Source of the DNA: Leptolyngbya sp. BL0902
GTDB lineage: Bacteria > Cyanobacteriota > Cyanobacteriia > Phormidesmidales > Phormidesmidaceae
Direction: 5' to 3'
Length of the DNA: 64,000 nucleotides
NCBI RefSeq assembly: GCF_016403105.1
Contig: NZ_CP046155.1
Location: 2,289,906-2,353,905 of the forward strand
The notes under the pieces: generated by a model
What the model saw: only the letters and a program-made list of their open reading frames with translations
Told to the model about the DNA's origin: nothing
The model's database searches: none
Made by a program: the position numbers and the translations under genes
Part shown: positions 46,796 through 55,784 of the stretch, one piece after another
Layout: the number at the start of each line of letters is the position of its first letter
Position numbering within the stretch: the stretch's first letter is position 1

Positions 46796-47833
46796 CTAGC
46801 GGATTTGCAGGGTCTTGGGAGCCTCAAACATGTGGATGGTGTCCACGAAGCGGGCAGTCTTAGACTGGCTGGAGATGATCAGGGACTGAGTCCGGGCACC
46901 GCCGTGGAAGAAGCGCACGCCGTTCATCAGTTCGCCGGAGGTGATCCCCGTGGCGGCAAACAGCACGGTTTCGCCGGAGGCCAGTTCTTCAGCGTCGTAG
47001 ACTTTGTCGATGTCGGTGATGCCCATTTCGTTGAGGCGGGCGATGTTGGCTTCCTTGCTTTCGCCAATCAGGCCAGTCTTCACCACTTCAGGATCGTAGA
47101 TCAGCTGACCCTGGAAGTGGCCCCCCAGGCAGCGCATGGCGGCGGCGCTAATCACCCCTTCGGGAGCGGCCCCAATCCCCATCAGAGCGTGGGTATTGGT
47201 ACCGGAGAAGGCGCAGGAGATGGCCGCACCGACGTCACCGTCGGCGATCAGCTTCACGCGAGCCCCGGCATCGCGGATTTCTTTAATCAGGTCGTTGTGG
47301 CGATCCCGTTTCATCACCACCACCACCAGTTCGTCGATGGCCCGGTCGAGGCACTCGGCCAGGATTTTCAGGTTCTCGGTGGCGGACTTGTTGATATCTA
47401 CATGGCCCTTGGCTTGGGGAGGAGCGGCCAGCTTCTTCATGTAGAAGTCGGGGGCAGCAAATAGACCACCCTTCTCGGAGATGGCCAGCACCGCCATGGA
47501 GCCGTTTTGACCGTAGGCCACCAGGTTGGTGCCTTCACAGGGATCAACGGCGATGTCGATTTCCACCAGTTCGTCGGGGTTGCAGTAGGCTTTGGCATCG
47601 GGCTGGGTGCAAATCCCCACTTCTTCACCGATGTAGAGCATGGGGGCATCGTCCCGTTCACCCTCACCAATCACAATGCGGCCGCGCATGTGGATTTTGT
47701 TCATGCGCTCCCGCATGGCTTCTACGGCCACTTGGTCAGCAATATTTTTTTCGCCTTTGCCCATCCAACGGGCCGAGGCGACCGCCGCCTGTTCGACCAC
47801 CTCAATAATCTCAAGACCGAGGGTACTTTCCAC
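46796..47833 (-). CDS. glpX: Class II fructose-1,6-/sedoheptulose-1,7-bisphosphatase
   Basis: This bifunctional phosphatase of cyanobacteria dephosphorylates both fructose-1,6- and sedoheptulose-1,7-bisphosphate in the Calvin cycle. The 345-residue GlpX-type protein shows [20 protein letters not shown], the metal-site segments [18 protein letters not shown] and DPCEGTNLV, and later [14 protein letters not shown] and [19 protein letters not shown]. It begins with [20 protein letters not shown], the normal family start. Confidence 0.97.
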   Translation of the reverse strand: MESTLGLEIIEVVEQAAVASARWMGKGEKNIADQVAVEAMRERMNKIHMRGRIVIGEGERDDAPMLYIGEEVGICTQPDAKAYCNPDELVEIDIAVDPCEGTNLVAYGQNGSMAVLAISEKGGLFAAPDFYMKKLAAPPQAKGHVDINKSATENLKILAECLDRAIDELVVVVMKRDRHNDLIKEIRDAGARVKLIADGDVGAAISCAFSGTNTHALMGIGAAPEGVISAAAMRCLGGHFQGQLIYDPEVVKTGLIGESKEANIARLNEMGITDIDKVYDAEELASGETVLFAATGITSGELMNGVRFFHGGARTQSLIISSQSKTARFVDTIHMFEAPKTLQIR

Positions 47834-48154
47834 GGGATTAATCCTCCAAGTGCCTATATCTAGTAGGTTTTCGCGTTCCCTATCTCAGCTTCTCAGTCTA
47901 TCAGACGGTGGGATCAAGGCATAGATGATTGGCGCAAAGACCTGGGCTGCTGATCTTGGGTTGGGCCGCTGTTTACGGTCTCCCAAAGGGGGAATTCCGC
48001 CGACCGCACCCTGGACTAAGTGAGTAGTTATCTCAGGTTTTATGTGGTTATGTAAATCCGCCTGCGCCTGCCATGGTCCAAGGGGCACAATGCTGGGTAG
48101 AGCATTTTTTGCGGTGCTCTGGGGGCTCCACTCGCTACCAGCAGGTTAAACACC
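47834..48154. other. Divergent glpX / tetR promoter region
   Basis: No gene is seen in these 321 bases. Promoters for glpX (minus) and the TetR gene (plus) should lie here, but no clear -35/-10 pair is seen. The only distinct structure is the hairpin with a T-run at 48089-48110. Confidence 0.4.
48089..48110 (+). terminator. Terminator-like hairpin in front of the TetR gene
   Basis: AATGCT-GGGTAG-AGCATT is followed by TTTT, giving a short intrinsic-terminator shape 45 bases upstream of the TetR start codon. It could attenuate the TetR transcript or end an unseen upstream transcript. Confidence 0.35.
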
Positions 48155-48766
48155 ATGGTGCCGTTTTTTAAAACCGCGACCGAAACTGACACCGAAACAA
48201 AGATTCTCCAGGCGGCACTCAAGCTCTTTGCCCAGCGGGGTTATAGCGGCACCACCACCCGCGATTTAGCCCAGGCGGCAGGGGTGGCGGAGGGTACCCT
48301 GTTTCGGCACTTTGAAAATAAAAAAGCCATCCTCGTCGCCGTGGCCAGTCAGGGCTGGGTGGAGATTTTGACGGACTTGCTCACCGAACTCAGCGAAATG
48401 GCCAGCTACAAAGCCATTGGCCAGGTCATGCAGCGGCGGATGCTGAATCTTCAGCGCAATTCGGCCCTGATGCGGGTGTGCTTTATGGAGGCCCAGTTTC
48501 ATCCCGAACTGCGGGAGCAAATCCAGACCGAGGTGATCGGCAAAATGATCGACGTGGCCGAAGCCTTCTTCCAAACGGCCATGGATCGCGGCGTCTATCG
48601 CCCCATGAATGCCCGCATGGTGGCCCGCGTGTTTTTGGGGATGTTTACCGTGGCGGGGTTCAGCCAAGAGACCCTAGGAGATACGGCAGGCTCAGCCCAA
48701 TCCATGAAGGAACTGGCGGAATGCCTGACCGATATTTTTCTCAACGGCGTGTTGGCATCAGCCTAG
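48155..48766 (+). CDS. TetR/AcrR family transcriptional regulator
   Basis: A 203-residue one-component repressor. The N-terminal helix-turn-helix is well preserved (ILQAALKLFAQRGYSGTTTR, then AQAAGVAEGTLFRHFENKK); the C-terminal ligand-binding and dimerisation domain is helical and not assignable to a ligand. A cupredoxin gene follows 44 bases downstream on the same strand, so the two may be co-transcribed and the cupredoxin may be a target. Confidence 0.93.
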   Translation: MVPFFKTATETDTETKILQAALKLFAQRGYSGTTTRDLAQAAGVAEGTLFRHFENKKAILVAVASQGWVEILTDLLTELSEMASYKAIGQVMQRRMLNLQRNSALMRVCFMEAQFHPELREQIQTEVIGKMIDVAEAFFQTAMDRGVYRPMNARMVARVFLGMFTVAGFSQETLGDTAGSAQSMKELAECLTDIFLNGVLASA

Positions 48767-48810
48767 GGCTAACGCGATACTGAATGGGATTGAGTAGCGG
48801 GAGCAACACC

Positions 48811-49290
48811 ATGGTTTTGGGCAGCAGAAAACCCCAACAGACAGGGCTGGGGTGGTGGAAGGCTCTAGCCTGGGTAATCCTGGGCCTAGGGGTGCTGTGG
48901 ACGAGTCCGGCCTGGGCCGTGGCCCCCACCCAGCAGCCCGCCGAAACCGTCTCCATTCACCTCGGAACGGCAGCGGGAGAACTACGGTTTGAGCCGGATC
49001 ATCTCACCTTCACCGCTGGCCAACGCTATGCCCTAGTGCTAGACAACCCCAGCCCCGAAAAGCATTACTTCACGGCCAAGGATTTTGCCGATGCCCTCTG
49101 GACGCAGAATGTGAAAACAGGCGGCGTTGAGGTGAAAGGAGCCATCCACGAGCTAGAACTCAAGCCAGGAGCCACCGCCACTTGGACGATGATTCCCCAA
49201 AAACCGGGCACCTATGAACTCCACTGCTCCATCGTTGGCCACGCCGAAGCGGGCATGGTGGGGCAAATCACCATTCAGCCCCCCGCCTAG
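48811..49290 (+). CDS. Exported cupredoxin-domain protein (plastocyanin/azurin-like)
   Basis: A 159-residue secreted protein: a signal peptide (about 15-37, ending SPAWAVA) and one cupredoxin domain. Type-1 copper ligands appear intact: His in PEKHYFTAKD, then Cys, His and Met in HCSIVGHAEAGM (C-x4-H-x4-M). It is clearly different from PetE plastocyanin (longer, different loops), so the electron partner is unknown; a copper-carrier role is also possible. ATG 48811 has GGGAG 7 bases upstream; ATG 48784 would add 9 residues. Confidence 0.88.
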   Translation: MVLGSRKPQQTGLGWWKALAWVILGLGVLWTSPAWAVAPTQQPAETVSIHLGTAAGELRFEPDHLTFTAGQRYALVLDNPSPEKHYFTAKDFADALWTQNVKTGGVEVKGAIHELELKPGATATWTMIPQKPGTYELHCSIVGHAEAGMVGQITIQPPA

Positions 49291-49481
49291 GCCAATCCGT
49301 CACGGGTGCCCTGGCCCACCATCAGGATCGAGATCGCCTCATCCTGCTGTCTCGCCCCCCACGACCTGCGCCCCATCTCCACCAGGGGTGAGCCACGGGC
49401 AAAGGAAAGCGGGCCATGGGCAGGGCTTTGCAATGGGCGACAAAACAGGTTAAGAATAGTGAAGCAATTTGGTGTACGTCC

Positions 49482-50393
49482 ATGGCAGACCAATTGATTC
49501 GCGCCACCGCCGCCGAGGGAGGCATCCGAGTGGTTGGCGTGAACACCACGAAACTCACCGAAGTCGCTCGCCAACGTCACCAACTGTCCTACGTTGCCAC
49601 GGTGGCGCTAGGGCGTACGATGGCCGCTGGGTTGCTGCTGGCTTCCAGCATGAAGCGGCCCCAATCCCGCGTCAACATTCGCGTTAAAGGGGATGGCCCC
49701 ATCGGCGGCGTCATGGTGGATGCAGGGCTGGACGGCACCGTGCGCGGCTATGTGGGCAATCCTGCGGTGGAATTGCCGCCCAATGCCCAAGGGAAACTGG
49801 ATGTCGGTACCGCCATGGGCCATCAAGGCCACGTCTACGTGGTGCGCGACGTGGGCTATGGCTACCCCTACTCCAGCACCGTAGAACTGGTTTCCGGCGA
49901 AATTGGCGACGACCTCACCCACTACCTCGCCACCTCCGAGCAGACGGCCTCGGCCCTGGTTTTGGGTGTCTATATGGGCAGCGATGGCGTCGAAGCTGCT
50001 GGGGGGCTGCTGCTGCAAATCCTGCCCCGCGCCGCCGAAGACCTAGAGATGATTACCACCCTAGAACAGCGCCTCTCTAGCCTGACCAACTTTACCCCCC
50101 TACTGAGGGCCAACAAAACCCTGCCCCAAATTTTTGAAGACCTGGTGGGCGACATGGGGCTCACCCTCTTGCCCGAAAGCCAACTGGTGCGCTTCCACTG
50201 CCCCTGTTCCTTTGATCGGATGCTGGGTGCCCTCAAAATGCTAGGGGAAGACGAGCTGCAAGACATGATTGAGAAGGACAATGGTGCTGAAGCCACCTGC
50301 CACTTTTGCAATGAAATCTATCAAACTAGCAGCGACCAACTGGCACAACTCATCAACGATCTACGCCAGGATCGCCAGGAAGTCAGTCGGTAG
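49482..50393 (+). CDS. hslO: Redox-regulated chaperone Hsp33
   Basis: Hsp33 is a cytoplasmic holdase switched on by oxidation of its C-terminal zinc centre. The 303-residue protein has the family N-terminus (MADQLIRATAAEGGIRVVGV), the core NIRVKGDGPIGGVMVDAG, and the zinc-ligand motifs C-x-C (FHCPCSFDRM) and C-x2-C (ATCHFCNEIY) near the C-terminus, so redox switching should be intact. The ATG at 49482 is chosen; a start at 49416 would add 22 non-family residues. Confidence 0.97.
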   Translation: MADQLIRATAAEGGIRVVGVNTTKLTEVARQRHQLSYVATVALGRTMAAGLLLASSMKRPQSRVNIRVKGDGPIGGVMVDAGLDGTVRGYVGNPAVELPPNAQGKLDVGTAMGHQGHVYVVRDVGYGYPYSSTVELVSGEIGDDLTHYLATSEQTASALVLGVYMGSDGVEAAGGLLLQILPRAAEDLEMITTLEQRLSSLTNFTPLLRANKTLPQIFEDLVGDMGLTLLPESQLVRFHCPCSFDRMLGALKMLGEDELQDMIEKDNGAEATCHFCNEIYQTSSDQLAQLINDLRQDRQEVSR

Positions 50394-50437
50394 GTAAAAG
50401 CGCAGGTTTCACCCTTGCCCCGCTGCCCCTCAAACCA

Positions 50438-51391
50438 CTAGGGTCGTTGAAGATACCCTTCTGCCAGGGCAATTAAGCTGAGGGTGATGGTCGCACTCAG
50501 CCCGGCTCCCAAGGCCCCAAGGGTCGTGATCAGGAGGACAATCAGCCCCGTCAGCCCCATGTAGATCAGGGTGACGACCATGGGGGGAATGCCTCGCTGC
50601 GGTAGACGCTGATAGACATGGGTGCGGTGCGCTTTGAAGATATTCTCACGCCGGAGCAACCGCCGAAAGAGGGTGTAGATAGCGTCTCCGGTAATGGGCA
50701 GGGTGAGGGCGAGGAGAATCCAGTGCTGGCTGGGGGCCATCATCAGGGCTAGGGTGATGGCTCCGCCGAGGGTGGTGCTTCCCACATCGCCCATAAAAAT
50801 TTTGGCCGGAGGCCAGTTCCACCACAGGAATCCCAGCAACGCCGCCGCCAACAAACCCCAAATAGGATTTGCCAAATACCAGCCCAAAAAGGCAAACTGC
50901 ACCAAACTAACGCCCCCCACCAGGCCGTCCAACCCATCCATGAAGTTGGTGAGGTTCACCAGCGTGGTAAAGCCAATCAAGGTTAGCACCACGGCAATGG
51001 CGATGCCCCCAGGGCCGAGGGCTTCAAACCAAGGTTGGGGAAAGGGGCCGAAAAAATATACCGCCAAACCCGCGCTCATGAGCTGCACCCCGTAGCGTGT
51101 TCGTGCCGAGAGGGAATGGAGGTCGTCCCAGTAGCCGATTAGGGCGAGGGGCAGGAGCACAATCACCACAGCCATCAGGTTCGACAGCGCTACCCCAGGG
51201 CTGAGCCAAGGTAACAATGCCAAGGCCAGCAGGAACGCCACCCAAAACCCTAGCCCTCCCCCACGGGGCGTAGGAACGGTATGGGAGCTGCGGTGGTTGG
51301 GGATATCGAGCAGTTGAGCCCGAAGACGCTGGCGAATGAAATTGACCAGCAAGGCGCTGAGCAGGGCAGTAAGGAGCAGAAGCAGCGGCAT
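50438..51391 (-). CDS. MraY/WecA-like polyprenyl-phosphate glycosyl-1-phosphate transferase
   Basis: A 317-residue polytopic membrane enzyme (about 9-10 helices) of the glycosyltransferase 4 / MraY-WecA superfamily, which starts glycan synthesis by moving a sugar phosphate from a UDP-sugar to undecaprenyl phosphate. Motifs: DIPNHRSSHTVPTPRGGGLG, GYWDDLHSL, NFMDGLDGLVGG and MGDVGSTTLGGA. It is closer to WecA/WbpL-type enzymes than to peptidoglycan MraY. It converges on hslO with 44 bases between stops. Confidence 0.92.
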   Translation of the reverse strand: MPLLLLLTALLSALLVNFIRQRLRAQLLDIPNHRSSHTVPTPRGGGLGFWVAFLLALALLPWLSPGVALSNLMAVVIVLLPLALIGYWDDLHSLSARTRYGVQLMSAGLAVYFFGPFPQPWFEALGPGGIAIAVVLTLIGFTTLVNLTNFMDGLDGLVGGVSLVQFAFLGWYLANPIWGLLAAALLGFLWWNWPPAKIFMGDVGSTTLGGAITLALMMAPSQHWILLALTLPITGDAIYTLFRRLLRRENIFKAHRTHVYQRLPQRGIPPMVVTLIYMGLTGLIVLLITTLGALGAGLSATITLSLIALAEGYLQRP

Positions 51392-51832
51392 GGAGAAATC
51401 GGCAGTAGGGTCTACAGGCTGGGTAGATGGCCCGCGACAAATGTCCCATCATCATAAACGTCTACCGCAGGCACAGCCAATGGATTTCCGCCTTGGCTTT
51501 GGATGGCCAACCTAGACCGTGATCGGGCTGCACTGTCATTTCTGAGGTTTGGGCTGGGTGGGGGGCTAGGTCAGATAATCATGTATTTGGCATTAAAAAT
51601 CATCACTTTGTAGTTAGGGCTACTTATGTTAGTCCCAGCAACCCATTAGCCTCAACCTCTATAGCGACAACGATGATGGACAATCGAATGCTGTCTCGTT
51701 AGCTTCCTCAACAACAGCCGGGTTAGATCGTCTTTCTTGCCCGGTTTTCTGGTGTATGGCGGCTGAGTAGACCCATTTTGGCATCGGCGGCGGCGCTGCA
51801 AACAGTTGGTTACTCCTAGGTGGAACGGCTCT
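51392..51832. other. Spacer between divergent MraY-like and xdhA genes
   Basis: No gene is seen in these 441 bases. The middle is AT-rich (51570-51630) and contains the NtcA-type promoter described separately. A TTG at 51806 could extend xdhA, but the GTG at 51833 has a better ribosome-binding site. Confidence 0.5.
51610..51652 (+). promoter_or_regulatory. NtcA-type activated promoter upstream of xdhAB
   Basis: GTAGTTAGGGCTAC (51610-51623) is an exact GTA-N8-TAC NtcA box. After 23 bases comes TAGCCT (51647-51652), matching the TAN3T -10 element. This is the canonical layout of NtcA-activated cyanobacterial promoters, where NtcA replaces the -35 region. It lies 180 bases before the xdhA start. 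By chance some 16 GTA-N8-TAC sites are expected in 64 kb, so the support comes from the intergenic position, the -10 spacing and the nitrogen-related gene. Confidence 0.55.
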
Positions 51833-53296
51833 GTGACCCAGCAATCTGTGACCCAGCAACTCGATACCCAATTCACCCTAACGATTAACGGAGAACCTGT
51901 CTCCGTCAAAGCCCTTTCTCCGGCGATGACCTTGCTGGAATACCTGCGCCTGAGCGGACGAGCAGGCACCAAAGAAGGCTGCGGCGATGGCGACTGCGGC
52001 GCTTGCACCGTGGCGATCATTGGCGAAGGGGCCGATGGCACCCCCCACTATCAGGCGGTGAATAGCTGCCTGATTCCCCTCGGTGCGGTGGCGGGGCGAC
52101 AGGTGTTTACGGCGGATGGCATTGCCCAGTGCCGCATTCCCAAAAGCCCCCTGGTGAAAGAACCCGTCACCCTAGAGCAGTTGCACCCCGTCCAATCGGC
52201 GATGGTGGAAACGGGCGGTTCCCAGTGCGGCTACTGCACTCCCGGCTTCATCATGAGCTTGTTTGCCGCCTACTACAACGGTGGGCCGGATGACCTCTCG
52301 GTGGAGGGCAACCTCTGTCGCTGCACGGGCTATATTCCCATCCGGCGGGCGGCGGCGATGGTGGCGGCGGAAACCCCCCAGGACAGCTTTTCAGAACAGT
52401 TGGTGTCAGCCTCCACGGAACTATCTCCCCTGGCCTACACCGGACACGAAGAACAGTTCTATCGGCCCGATTCCCTGACCGAAGTGCTGGAACTGCTGCA
52501 ACAGTATCCCACCGCTACCCTGGTTGCTGGGGCTACGGATCTCGGCCTAGAAATGAGCTGGCATCGACAGCATTACCCGATTCTGATTTCCTTGGAAGCT
52601 GTCACGGAACTAAAGCAGGTTCACAACACCCCCGACTTTGTGGAAATTGGTGCAGCCGTTCCCCTCAGCCACATCGAAACCAACCTGCACGGCATTTTCC
52701 CCAGCCTGGACGAGATGATCCACTGGTTCGCGGCGCGGCAGGTGCGCAACCGGGCCACTCTGGGCGGCAACATCGGCACCGCTTCCCCCATTGGCGACCT
52801 GCCCCCGGTGCTGCTGTCGTTGGATGCCACCCTGAAGCTGGCTGGCCCCAGCGGCGAACGGGTGATGCCCCTGGCGAATTTCTTCCTGGGCTATCGCCAA
52901 ACCCAACTGCAAGCGGGCGAGGTGATTGTCTCCGTCACCATTCCCAAGGCGACCACCCCCGGCACAGATCGGCGGCTGGCCCAGTCCTACAAAATCGGCA
53001 AACGGGGCACCGACGACATCAGCATCGTCGCCGCCGCCTTCCTGGTGGATGTGGATGCCAACAACCAAATCCTCCACGCCCGTCTGGGCTACGGGGGAGT
53101 GGCTGCTACCCCAGCCAGAGCGACCGAGGCCGAAGCATTCCTCGTCGGCAAGCCCTGGAACCACAGCACCATCCAAGCCGCGAAAACCATCCTGCAAGAA
53201 GCCTTTACGCCGTTGACCGACCTGCGGGGCAGCGCTGAGTACCGCAAGCGCCTAGTCGTGAATTTGTTTGAGAAGTTCTTCTCAGAATTCCCGTAG
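51833..53296 (+). CDS. xdhA: Xanthine dehydrogenase small subunit, 2Fe-2S and FAD domains
   Basis: The electron-transfer subunit of xanthine dehydrogenase (487 residues), which oxidises hypoxanthine and xanthine to urate. The plant-type 2Fe-2S cluster uses Cys50, 55, 58 and 80 (KEGCGDGDCGACTV). The second, helical cluster uses Cys132, 135, 162 and 164 (GSQCGYCTPGF, NLCRCTGYIP). A FAD-binding domain follows (LVAGATDLGLEMSW, NRATLGGNIGTASPIGDLPP). GTG at 51833 has AGGTGG upstream. The neighbouring copies of GTGACCCAGCAA encode a duplicated VTQQ at the N-terminus. xdhB follows after a repeat-containing gap. Confidence 0.95.
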   Translation: MTQQSVTQQLDTQFTLTINGEPVSVKALSPAMTLLEYLRLSGRAGTKEGCGDGDCGACTVAIIGEGADGTPHYQAVNSCLIPLGAVAGRQVFTADGIAQCRIPKSPLVKEPVTLEQLHPVQSAMVETGGSQCGYCTPGFIMSLFAAYYNGGPDDLSVEGNLCRCTGYIPIRRAAAMVAAETPQDSFSEQLVSASTELSPLAYTGHEEQFYRPDSLTEVLELLQQYPTATLVAGATDLGLEMSWHRQHYPILISLEAVTELKQVHNTPDFVEIGAAVPLSHIETNLHGIFPSLDEMIHWFAARQVRNRATLGGNIGTASPIGDLPPVLLSLDATLKLAGPSGERVMPLANFFLGYRQTQLQAGEVIVSVTIPKATTPGTDRRLAQSYKIGKRGTDDISIVAAAFLVDVDANNQILHARLGYGGVAATPARATEAEAFLVGKPWNHSTIQAAKTILQEAFTPLTDLRGSAEYRKRLVVNLFEKFFSEFP

Positions 53297-53299
53297 CAG

Positions 53300-53344
53300 C
53301 CCTCACCCCCAGCCCCTCTCCCAGAGAGGAGAGGGGAGCCGGAA
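53300..53344. repeat. Intergenic palindromic repeat, short copy
   Basis: The 45 bases starting CCCTCACCCCCAGCCCCTCT match the left half of the 4421-4533 element except at the hairpin loop, where CAGAGA replaces the tip of the stem. The hairpin CCCCTCTCC/GGAGAGGGG spans 53313-53336. It begins 3 bases after the xdhA stop and lies inside the xdhAB unit, so it may alter the ratio of the two subunits. Confidence 0.8.
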
Positions 53345-53416
53345 CCCAACCACCGTCCTACTTTCTCTTTACCCCTTATCCCCCTCAACCCAGTCCCCAA
53401 AACGAGGTAAGCCCCC

Positions 53417-55741
53417 ATGAGTCCAGTCGGAACACGCAAGAGCCACGAAAGTGCCGCCGCCCACGTTAGCGGTACGGCAGTGTATACCGATGATCAGCGG
53501 GAACCGTTGGGGATGTTGTCGCTGTTTCCGGTGATTTCGCCCCACACCCACGCCAAAATTACCAAGCTCGACCCCAGTCCGGCCCTGAAGATGGCGGGTT
53601 GCGTGACGGTGCTGACCGCCGCCGATGTGCCGGGGGAGAACAACACCGGGGTGATCGTCCACGACGAAATTTTGTTGCCTACCGATGAGGTCTACTACTA
53701 CGGCCAAGTGGTGGCCTGGGCGGTGGGGGAAACCGAGGCGGCAGCACGGGAAGCGGCGGGTAAGGTGGTGGTTGAATATGAACCCCTGCCTGCGTTGAAG
53801 ACCGTGCAGGAAGCGATTGCCGCCAGCAGCTACCACAACGATCCCCAGTTCATTCGGCGGGGGGATGCGGACGCGGCCCTGGCCTCGGCTCTCCACACCT
53901 TCTCCGGTGAGGTGGAGGTTGGTGCCCAAGACCACTTCTACCTCGAAACCCAAACCAGTTGGGTGGTGCCCGATGGCGAGGGCAATTTGCAGGTGTTCGC
54001 CTCCACCCAGCACCCCACCGAAACCCAGGAGATTGTGGCGCGGGTCTTGGGCCTGTCGAAAAATCAGGTGGTTTGTACCTGTCTGCGCATGGGCGGGGCC
54101 TTTGGCGGCAAGGAATCCCAGGCGAATCCCTTTGCGGCGGCGGCAGCGTTGGCCACCTACAAAACGGGTCGTCCGGCCAGGGTGCGGCTGCGGCGGCACC
54201 ACGATATGTTGATCACCGGGAAGCGCCACGGGTTTTTGAACCAGTACGAGGTCGGCTTTGATAACGAGGGCAAAATTCTGGCCATGAAGGCGCTGCTGGT
54301 GGCCGATGGCGGCTGGAGCCTTGACCTGTCGCCCCCGGTGCTGGCGCGGGCCATGCTCCATGTGGACAACGCCTATTACATCCCCAACCTGGAGGTGGAG
54401 GGGCGGATCGCCAAGACGAATCGGGTATCGAACACCGCCTACCGGGGCTTTGGCGGGCCGCAGGGGATGATTGTGGCGGAGGAAGTGGTAGACCGCATCG
54501 CCCGTACTCTAAACCTGCCGCCGGATGTGGTGCGCGAACGCAACTTCTACCACGGCACCGGAGAAACCAGCACCACCCACTACAGCCAGGAAATCGTCGA
54601 TAACCGCATCGCCCGCGTGTGGCAAGAGGCCAAGGCGAACTCCAACTACGAGGCTCGACAGGCGGAAATCGCCGCCTTTAACGCCAGCAGCCCCTACAAA
54701 AAGCGGGGGCTGGCCATCACCCCCGTTAAGTTCGGCATTTCCTTCAACAAGGTGATGTATAACCAGGCCGGATCCCTGGTGCTGATCTACACCGACGGCA
54801 GCATTCAGCTTAACCACGGCGGCACCGAAATGGGCCAAGGCTTGCACACCAAGATGATCCAAGTCGCCGCCAAAGCCCTGGGGGTCAACATCGACCGCAT
54901 TCGCATGATGCACACCAGCACCGACAAAGTGCCCAACACCTCCGCCACCGCCGCCTCTAGCGGATCTGACCTGAATGGCCAAGCGGTGAAAAATGCCTGC
55001 GAAATCCTGCGGGATCGCCTTGCGGCGGTGGCGGTGCGGATGCTGAACCTGGACGCCCCCGAAGACATGGTGTTTGAGGACGACTGGATCTACTGCCGCA
55101 CCTACCCCAGCGCCCGCATTTCCTTTGATGAAGTGGTGAAACAAACCTACAGCGAACGGATCAGCCTTGCCGCCACGGGCTTCTACCGCACCCCCAACAT
55201 TTTCTGGGATCCCAAGCTGGGTAAGGGTCGCCCCTTCTACTATTTCGCCTACGGTGCGGCGGTTTCTGAAGTGGAAGTCGATGGCTTTACGGGCACCTTC
55301 AAGCTGCGCCAGGTGGATATCGTCCACGATGTCGGCGAATCCCTCAACCCCTTGGTGGATAAGGGGCAGATCGAAGGCGGCTTTGTCCAGGGCATGGGCT
55401 GGCTGACCATGGAAGAACTGGTATGGGATGGCGAGGGTCGCCTTCGCACCTTTGCCCCCAGCACCTACAAAATCCCCACCATCAGCGAAATTCCCGAAAA
55501 CTTCACCGTCCACTTGCTGGAACGGGCTGCTCAAGATGGCGTCATCTACGGCAGCAAAGCCGTGGGAGAACCACCCTTCATGCTGGCCATGTCCGTCCGA
55601 GAAGCCATCCGCGCCGCCGTTGCCGCCTTTGGCGATGCCGACTATGTGCCCCTGGGCCTACCCGCTACGCCGGAGGCGACCCTGTGGGCCATTGAAGGGG
55701 TGCGCGAAGCCAGCCGGGAAGCCCAGCCCGTGGGTTTCTGA
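53417..55741 (+). CDS. xdhB: Xanthine dehydrogenase large subunit, molybdopterin-binding
   Basis: The catalytic Mo subunit (774 residues). It carries the two substrate-contact segments of true xanthine dehydrogenases: Arg in NTAYRGFGGPQGM and the catalytic Glu in GSKAVGEPPFMLAMSVREA. Other family segments are HFYLETQTSWVVPDGEGNLQ, RMGGAFGGKESQ, and GTEMGQGLHTKMIQVAA. It forms a heterotetramer with XdhA and needs Mo cofactor (moeA is at 21351-22607). No xdhC maturation gene is adjacent. Confidence 0.95.
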   Translation: MSPVGTRKSHESAAAHVSGTAVYTDDQREPLGMLSLFPVISPHTHAKITKLDPSPALKMAGCVTVLTAADVPGENNTGVIVHDEILLPTDEVYYYGQVVAWAVGETEAAAREAAGKVVVEYEPLPALKTVQEAIAASSYHNDPQFIRRGDADAALASALHTFSGEVEVGAQDHFYLETQTSWVVPDGEGNLQVFASTQHPTETQEIVARVLGLSKNQVVCTCLRMGGAFGGKESQANPFAAAAALATYKTGRPARVRLRRHHDMLITGKRHGFLNQYEVGFDNEGKILAMKALLVADGGWSLDLSPPVLARAMLHVDNAYYIPNLEVEGRIAKTNRVSNTAYRGFGGPQGMIVAEEVVDRIARTLNLPPDVVRERNFYHGTGETSTTHYSQEIVDNRIARVWQEAKANSNYEARQAEIAAFNASSPYKKRGLAITPVKFGISFNKVMYNQAGSLVLIYTDGSIQLNHGGTEMGQGLHTKMIQVAAKALGVNIDRIRMMHTSTDKVPNTSATAASSGSDLNGQAVKNACEILRDRLAAVAVRMLNLDAPEDMVFEDDWIYCRTYPSARISFDEVVKQTYSERISLAATGFYRTPNIFWDPKLGKGRPFYYFAYGAAVSEVEVDGFTGTFKLRQVDIVHDVGESLNPLVDKGQIEGGFVQGMGWLTMEELVWDGEGRLRTFAPSTYKIPTISEIPENFTVHLLERAAQDGVIYGSKAVGEPPFMLAMSVREAIRAAVAAFGDADYVPLGLPATPEATLWAIEGVREASREAQPVGF

Positions 55742-55784
55742 ACTATCTACGACTCACCCAAGGACGCCTTGGCTAGGAGAGCTT

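Noticed and set aside
52610..53197. Long antisense frames opposite xdhA, xdhB, lctP, dxs and UPF0182
   Set aside because: They are GC-rich codon-bias shadows on the strand opposite clear genes, without start signals or family features.
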